Part shown: piece after piece, positions 58,116 to 64,000 of the stretch
How positions within the stretch are numbered: the first letter of the stretch is position 1
Layout of the letters: each line of letters begins with the position of its first letter
DNA from: Epiperipatus broadwayi
Lineage: Eukaryota; Onychophora; Udeonychophora; Euonychophora; Peripatidae
DNA length: 64,000 bases
Assembly: GCA_028023455.1 (NCBI GenBank)
Contig: JAQFVV010000030.1
Span: 3,180,501-3,244,500 of the forward strand
Direction of reading: 5' to 3'
Made by a program: the position numbers and the translations under genes
Notes under the pieces: generated by a model
Told to the model about the DNA's origin: nothing
Database searches by the model: none
What the model saw: only the letters and a program-made list of their open reading frames with translations

Positions 58116-58348
58116 TGGGTATAGATGTTGCATAGATTCGTTAGCGGTTGATTATGTTGTGGTTTTCACAGTCGATTGGAATATATAGGTCAACGATGTT
58201 AATGCGGGCATCTTACGATGAATGCCATGGGGCCTTGTGTATTCCCTGTTGCAATTGACGTTATCGATTGACTTTGTATTTTGATCGGTCGTGTTTAATT
58301 TGGAATGTTTTGACCGTGGAATCTGTGCAGCCGATCTATACCCAACAT
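58116..58348. repeat. 232-bp segment with short terminal inverted repeats
   Basis: GTTGGGTATAGAT at about 58,116-58,128 is matched by ATCTATACCCAAC at 58,335-58,347. The interior is GC-rich for this window (GCGGGCATCTTACGATG, CATGGGGCCTTGTG). It could be a small non-autonomous element; no flanking duplication was recognised. Confidence 0.4.
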
Positions 58349-59084
58349 TTTTAAACAAATCTGTGCGAACGTATTTAAATGTTAAATTTAAGTCGGGCGT
58401 GAATGGCTATATAGTTTTGTAAAGTTATATTAAGGGAGGGTAATCTTAGGTTATTCGTTTCGTAGTTGAATTGGCTCAATGGATTGGATATATTTGTGTA
58501 ATTAGTAGATGCAGTATGAGATCCGCTTCAGGCAGGATTGCATATATACGCCACACACCTTCTGTTTGCCTATGGATGGGTTTGTAAGTCGGCAGAAGAC
58601 CGCAGTCCATTCCTATGGAGTTTTTTTGTTTATTGTTCTACTCACCAACAGATGTCACATTCCTGTTGGTGGAGAGACAATGTCTTCTCTAATCTACTTA
58701 CTGATCAGATGTACATTCCTGACAGTATAGTATTTTGTGTTGTCGTATCATGCTACATTGAATACATGAATGTATCAGATGGATTGGCGCCAGTTTAGTT
58801 GCGAAATTTGTTGCCTAAGGTGAAATCAGGGAAGAATATTTTCTTTTCAAATGCAGATCTATGTAGTCTATTCATACTTGACTATCTAAATAAAATATTA
58901 AACTCATTGAAACTTAGTTAAATGTAAAATTAAAAGTTAATATAAAAATCTAAAATGTTAAACTTATTCCTCAAAATTTAAATGTTATTTTATATGTGCG
59001 TAAATAAATATTTTTATGTGTTAATTTCTGGCAGTGGCTTTTATTTATTGATATTTAAGATATAAATTAAGATATAGATTTTTA
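58349..59084. other. Less AT-rich unassigned sequence
   Basis: Overlapping open frames at 58,509-58,798 show no known domain. Composition differs from the flanks until about 58,870, so this may be part of a host gene or a decayed element. Confidence 0.4.
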
Positions 59085-59260
59085 TCTCTGCGTCTCCGCT
59101 GAGCTAGTGACTTGGGCTAACGATCGGAATATTTAAATAAAGTGGAATCTTAACAGTGCGTATCTGCCTACTCTATAAATTTTTCTAGGTTTAAATGCCT
59201 AGATGGTGCCCCGTAGAGCAGATATGTAGTTTGCGGTTAGATTCGATCTTCACTTTCATT
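59085..59260 (+). repeat. SINE-like repeat, family R, copy 2
   Basis: Plus-strand relative of 29,886-30,036: GCTGAGCTAGTGACT, GTGCGTATCTGCCTAC, CTAGGTTTAAATGCCTAGATG and GTGCCCC in the same order with similar spacing. The B-box-like block is decayed (GGTTTAAAT). Confidence 0.55.
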
Positions 59261-59602
59261 TCGATCGCTATAATATATATTTGTTAAAATTTTGGAAAAT
59301 AATGTTATCACAAAAAAAGCATATTTAAAAGCAATGTAATATTGTATTCTGAAGAGTATCACGATGGGGTGGTCATGCCACCTAGCTGACATATCATGAT
59401 TTGAACTCTGTATACCTTGAAAATCTCATCAGTAAAGAGAATTTTTAGAGCACTTTTTCTTTGTTGTTTCAATATAAAAGGACTAAGGAGAAGTCATTAC
59501 CTTGCAATGTGGCTACTTAAAACTTTTATTTTCTTACAGATATCTTCTTTTCTGTTTACATGTATGTTTTTTTTAAATTTTTTATAATGCACTATTTTTT
59601 TT

Positions 59603-59708
59603 CCATATGTTATAGCATCGGCTGGGACGCGAACCCACAACCATCTGCAACCAACTACTTGCTTGCAAGGCGGTTGCGATGACTTCTCGGCTAACAACAC
59701 TTGACAAC
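59603..59708 (-). mobile_element. tRNA-derived SINE (family S), copy 8, with target-site duplication
   Basis: On plus: CATATGTTATAGCATCGGC, GGGACGCGAACCCACAACC (minus-strand B box), CAACTACTTGCTTGCAAGGC, CGGCTAACAACACTTGAC. CACTATTTTTT precedes it at about 59,590 and is repeated right after it at about 59,709, a clear target duplication. It shares the CAACTRCTTGCTT insertion with copy 5. Confidence 0.8.
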
Positions 59709-59721
59709 ACACTATTTTTTT

Positions 59722-60208
59722 GAATAATAAACTCATTCTTTTGTGAGTTACTTTTAATAATAACAATAAAAAATAGAAATGAATTGATGAAGATAATACA
59801 TTATTAGATTATATATATAACACAAACCAAATTGATAAATATCAGAGGAACATCACAGAAGCAAACGATAATTATGAATCAAATCATTACAATTTTTTTT
59901 CCAAATCTTGACTTTTAGGATGATTATATATATAAAAATTACGTTGAGGAATTATTGTTTCTTAAGCTTTAGTTTTTTTTTTTTTCAGCAATAGGAGATT
60001 TATATGAAAAATCATTGATGCTATCAATTAAAACCAAATTAGCAGAGTTTTAAAATCAATTGATAGACTAAAGTAATAACTGTTTCAGGCAAAAATGATT
60101 GAGAATTTACTATAGTCAAAACAGTGGACTGCGTTAAAAATCTTAACAGTTGTAATTTTCAGATCAATTTACATATGATAATAAGAATAAATAAGCCATT
60201 GCATAAAT
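59722..60208. other. AT-rich sequence, nothing recognised
   Basis: No feature recognised. Confidence 0.5.
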
Positions 60209-60600
60209 AAATGTCATATGATCACCATTTCATATGCTTACACATGCTGTTAATAACAATACCAAACTCTCCATACACTAGTTTCTAGTTTATGATTTTC
60301 ATCAGTAAGGAGCCTTGGATTGAGAGCACTTTACCTAGATCTTAGTATCTTAGGATCTAAAGTAACCATCTAGCAGTCACCTTTTACCTATTTGGTTAAC
60401 TATAAAGCTAGGTTAAAAGTGGCTGTTGGAAGACTACATTACGTCCTAAAACAAAGCCACAAGCTGGGGATTTTATATAAATAGGCAGTAAATAGGGATT
60501 TTATGCACAAACTTTCCTGCATCCACTGATTATAAAGGCTTGCACTTGTAGTTTTGTACCCTTATTAACAGCATGTAAGCATAGAAAACATCAAAACATC
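60209..60600. mobile_element. Foldback repeat, family FB, copy e, eroded
   Basis: Terminal pieces ATGATCACCATTTCATATGC at the left and GTTAACAGCATG-like TTATTAACAGCATGTAAGCAT at the right are complementary, and CAAACTCTCCATACACTAG and GGGATTTTATGCACAAAC match family arms. Large internal parts are deleted. On minus a CTGATGA and GAAA pair remains near 60,310-60,280, but stem II is lost. Confidence 0.6.
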
Positions 60601-60689
60601 ACTTGATCATGTGATATTTTGATGTTTTTATACCCATCCTACTCATATAATAATGGTGACTGTGATTTTTAAAAAATTGTAAGACCCCA

Positions 60690-61030
60690 AAATGTGGAGA
60701 TGCTGAACTGAGGTCAGATCTTTATGACTATGCAAGTAAGGGATCTTGGGTTAGAAGCATTATAGTATTTTAATCTTGGGCTCCTATATGGCTCCTATCT
60801 TTATTGTTAACCAAATAGATAAAAGATAGCTGCTGAAGGTTTGGATTAGATCCTAAGATCTAGGTGCAGTGCTCTCAATCCAAGACTCCTCACTGATGAA
60901 ATCCACAAGCTAGAAACCATCCTGGGGATTTTGGATGAGTAGGCAATAGATAGGGATTTTATACACAAACTTTCCTGCATTTATTGATTACAAAGATTTG
61001 CACTTGGTAACATTACTGTATAGAGAGATT
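60690..61030. mobile_element. Foldback repeat, family FB, copy f, eroded
   Basis: Shares the long centre of copy c (GATCCTAAGATCTAGGTGCA, CAATCCAAGACTCCTCACTG) and the right arm (GGATGAGTAGGC, GGGATTTTATACACAAAC, GTATAGAGAG). The left arm is mostly gone. CTGATGA at about 60,893-60,899 and GAAA at about 60,913 are intact, but the GTC triplet has become a C-rich ATCC, so cleavage is not expected. Confidence 0.6.
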
Positions 61031-61281
61031 GGATAAAATAAATGTGTTTTCCTAAAGGTTTGTGATAATGGTTTTTTAGTTGTATTTTTATATTGGACTA
61101 TTTCCATCATCTAATATGAGTATTGAAGTCTTTAGAAAAATTTAACTTTTATTTAAATATTCCAAATAACTTTATTTAAATATTCCAAATACATTCAACT
61201 GTTAGTAATAATACATCTAATAGCTTAGTATATGCACATTTCAAGAGGTATTATTCTCCTCTCTTTTTTAGGTATTGCTGG

Positions 61282-61385
61282 CCTGACCAGTGACAGTACT
61301 AGCATGGGATTTGAACCTGGACCCTTAGTTTCTTGAGTATTGAATGTTAGGGTAATGATCTAACAAAATGAGCCATCCTGCCAAA
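61282..61385 (-). mobile_element. tRNA-like SINE of a different family
   Basis: On minus: GGCAGGATGGCTCATTTTGT (A-box region, TGGCTCA) and GGTCCAGGTTCAAATCCCAT (B box GGTTCAAATCC), followed by GCTAGTACTGTCA. The arrangement is tRNA-like but the acceptor stem does not close. It differs in sequence from family S. Confidence 0.5.
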
Positions 61386-61639
61386 GGCAAAAGTCAGTAG
61401 AAATTTCATATAATTATCTATGAGATTCCTCCTGGTTTCACCATTTTTTCCTAAGAGAAAAGTTGATTACTGGTTTCCACACTTTATGTATAATCACACT
61501 AGGTTGGCTTATGGGATTTTTTGCCATTGTCATGTAAGTAGATTCTTAATTTTTTTTTTTGTACTTTTTCTTATCTACCCAATATTTTTGTATTTTCCCA
61601 ATTGAATATATGTTTATTGGTGCATACATACCTTAGACA

Positions 61640-61890
61640 TATCTGTTTTCTCTCTTCTAATCAACAGGTTTTTTTTGCAAGTGCTTTTTAATGGGATGAC
61701 TAGTCTTACTAATATATGTTCTTCCACATTCACATGGTATTTTATAGATGCAGTTTATTCTTTTCAAGATTTCAACTCTAGGCTTTGTAGTTGTTACAAT
61801 TCCTCAGCTGTTTTTGATGTTATAGTGATTGTAGACTTCCCTTAATTTGTCTGCTATCTTGATTACTAGTTCTATTTACTTCAAGAAAGA
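61640..61890 (-). pseudogene. Penelope-like element, GIY-YIG endonuclease N-terminal part
   Basis: On minus, near 61,765-61,690, the frame reads CIYKIPCECGRTYISKTSHP followed by IKKHLQK. This is the GIY-YIG motif of PLE-type retroelement proteins, with the C-E-C-G knuckle just before the second tyrosine. The YIG glycine is replaced (YIS), which removes a conserved position. Upstream (61,880-61,800) LREVYNHYNIKN fits the usual linker to the reverse transcriptase. No RT remains. It is a third PLE lineage in the window, unlike the 41-kb and 43-kb copies. Confidence 0.62.
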
Positions 61891-62199
61891 TTAGCTAATC
61901 AAAAATCCTCTAATAACAGTTTGAGAGCATTGACTTGAAATATTATCTTGTAGTAATAAAATCCTGCTGCAGATTCAGTGTCATTCTATAATTGGCAGCT
62001 TGCCATACACATTGGTCTCTGATACTACATGCCAATGCTTCATCACCTAATCAACTTCCAATTCATCCCATGCTTGTTGATTATGTTGCACAAACCATCA
62101 CAATAAATTTATCAGACTTCCAAACAATATTCATTCATCTAGTAAAACAATCAGATATCTATGACTAACAATCACTATCAAATTCCTTTTTTCAAAGCC
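61891..62199. other. Unassigned spacer
   Basis: Possible decayed continuation of the PLE on minus; nothing specific. Confidence 0.4.
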
Positions 62200-63530
62200 T
62201 TAAATCATGCTAAATAAAATTAACAATAAGCCACAAGAACCAATTCAAAAGTACCAGTCATTCATTACCATACTATTCTTCAACACAGTGCTCACCCCAC
62301 CATCTTGTTTAATGGCCTTAGCAGAAGATTTCCACAAGAGAATTACCAGACCGATGCACAACATCCACCAAAACATACAAAAATTAACATAGCTGTATCA
62401 CAATACACATAAACAATTAAAGGAATACCTTACCACAAAGAAAAGAAAAATATGCTTCATACTGCAACACACATGTACCTACCAGTATATACACAATGCA
62501 CTGGGGTATCCCACAACTGAAAAGTGTCCATGTCAAGTGAGATATCATCTGCATGGAACTCAGAATGCTGGACCCTATATACTAGAATTTCAAGCAAAAG
62601 CTCTCAAAATATACACAATATACACCAACCACTGATTAGTTCAAAACACATGAAGCAGATATTCTCTTTGGACACAACAATTTGCTGAAAAAATTGAAAA
62701 AATTCCCAACAGTTGTCACTCTGGAATCAACAACATATCAACTTTTGTATTTTTACATTTGAGTCAATTTACCACAGAGTACCTTTGCAATCTTGCTAAC
62801 ATTCTATCACAAAAATATATAATATTAGAGGACTATATCCAATAGCAATAGTACTATTTAACAAAAAAACAGCAGCCATATCAAATCTATGTCATCTATA
62901 ACCCATCTCCATGGCTCATTGGGCATAAAAATATTGGAAAAGGTAGTCAAAGATAAAATAGAAACATACACATTGTCCCTGATATTGAACATGCAGTATG
63001 CAAAGAAGAGATCCCCCACCTCATAGGCTGAATTTAAAATGATTCATAATGCAGTGCAACAAGATAAAACATATATCCCAATTGCAATTCAGCTGGATAT
63101 ATGGCAGTATTTAATTCTATCACAATAGATGTCTTAATGAACATGCTTTAATCCCACCTACCCTACTATACATCATCACCAATCTATTAATCAACTGAAC
63201 ACCTCACACTTAGCAGGAGAAATACAACAGGAGAAATACAACATCATTTACTCCTGCACAATCAATTTCACAAAGATTCTTTCTCACCTCACTGTTGTTC
63301 ATCCTATATATAAATATATTCCTAAAACATTGAAAATGAGTTGCCAGGAATATTAATATCATGAACTTCCCAATGTATTCCATGCATAGACTACATATAT
63401 GGTGTAACAGTGTTTCTGTAATCATGTAAAGAAATGCCAGTATTGGAAAGAATATCACAGAATTACACAATTGCACCCAAACTACAGTTCATCCTCATCA
63501 AAACATCAGTATGATTCATCTACCCTAACA
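62200..63530 (+). pseudogene. LINE family L fragment, linker and reverse transcriptase, highly decayed
   Basis: Pieces matching the 35.4-36.7-kb copy in order: LAEDFHKRITRP (62,315-62,355), MHWGIPQLKSV (about 62,497), HPISMAHW followed by IKILEKVVKDKIET (about 62,895-62,970), YAKKRSPTS, PIAIQLDI (63,080), then VTVFL and EMPVLERISQNYT (63,405-63,460). At least ten frame breaks. Motif B is not readable and the motif C aspartates are lost. It is the oldest-looking copy of the family in the window. Confidence 0.72.
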
Positions 63531-64000
63531 AACTCCACACACAACTATATCAAGGAAAACCTACTCCATTTCTCAGATTCTCATTTTACTAGGGAGAACA
63601 TGGAATGTGATAAACACAGCAAAATGAACTCAAACAGAAAGCAACTAACATAACCATGTTGTTGTCCAATGCATACTTGTCACTATATTAAAAAGTGCAC
63701 CTGATTAATTTAGTAATAACAACAAGAATTACATATTATTTACATATTGTTAACTTTTCAAAAAACTTTACAACCGACATATCATCTCTCTGTAGCAAAT
63801 TACATGAGATAGAAAAACTGTAGCTATTTTAATTGAATAATTCAGTCTACCAAATCGTGTGGGATTCCATACAATAAAAGTGTTCTACACACAAAAAACA
63901 ATAAACCTACTGGCAAAAATCACTGCAAAGTTTTAGCAGCTTTAAAATCTTGTTGACATAATCTCTACAGATCACCCCCCCCCTCCGTATATAAATATCT
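63531..64000. other. AT-rich sequence, possibly decayed LINE L continuation
   Basis: Fragments such as the region at 63,860-63,930 (ATACAATAAAAG, ACAATAAACCTACTGGC) are reminiscent of the post-RT part of family L but too decayed to place. A C run occurs at 63,976-63,983. Confidence 0.35.

Overview
The window is very AT-rich eukaryotic DNA with no recognisable host protein gene, no rRNA, no functional tRNA and no CRISPR array. It is a repeat graveyard. The mixture points to an invertebrate animal genome: an RTE-clade LINE tail, Penelope-like elements (PLEs) with GIY-YIG endonuclease domains, a ZMYM1/hAT-type transposase, tRNA-derived SINEs and long trinucleotide tracts. The species cannot be named from the sequence.

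Layout. 0.5-0.8 kb is a PLE endonuclease remnant. 1.9-2.7 kb is a large inverted repeat. 3.07-3.40 and 4.30-4.59 kb are the first two copies of a foldback family. 4.6-13.5 kb is almost featureless apart from one SINE. 14.7-17.0 kb holds a SINE-like repeat and an irregular array with hammerhead-ribozyme-like cores. 17.7-18.07 kb is a perfect 185-bp tandem duplication. 19.8-23.5 kb (minus) is a near full-length but broken CR1-like LINE. 24-27.2 kb has SINEs, an inverted-repeat element and an RTE 3' end. 28.05-29.9 kb (minus) is a hAT transposase pseudogene. 32.4-38.5 kb is a near-complete two-ORF LINE lying between trinucleotide tracts. 39.0-42.5 kb is nested palindromes plus head-to-head PLE fragments. 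42.9-44.9 kb is a PLE reverse transcriptase/endonuclease remnant interrupted by an inverted pair of hammerhead-bearing repeats. 46.4-50.2 kb holds two more fragments of the 33-38 kb LINE family, another hammerhead-bearing repeat and a foldback. 53-64 kb contains SINEs, PLE and LINE scraps, two foldbacks and an unexplained less AT-rich interval near 57.5-58.8 kb.

How the parts relate. Almost everything recognised is a retroelement or its parasite, and every protein-coding element is broken by stops and frameshifts. The most interesting layer is RNA. Two unrelated repeat families each carry the conserved hammerhead core (CTGANGA, stem II, GAAA) together with helices I and III that can actually be paired by eye. 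One is a SINE-like family with type III topology, best copy 47,954-48,019. The other is the foldback family, with type I topology and a self-complementary stem III, best copies near 3,187-3,248 and 40,559-40,620. A third, decayed hammerhead-like hairpin lies in the PLE-associated palindrome at 39.9-41.0 kb. These self-cleaving candidates were found by reading, not by a covariance search, and need that test.
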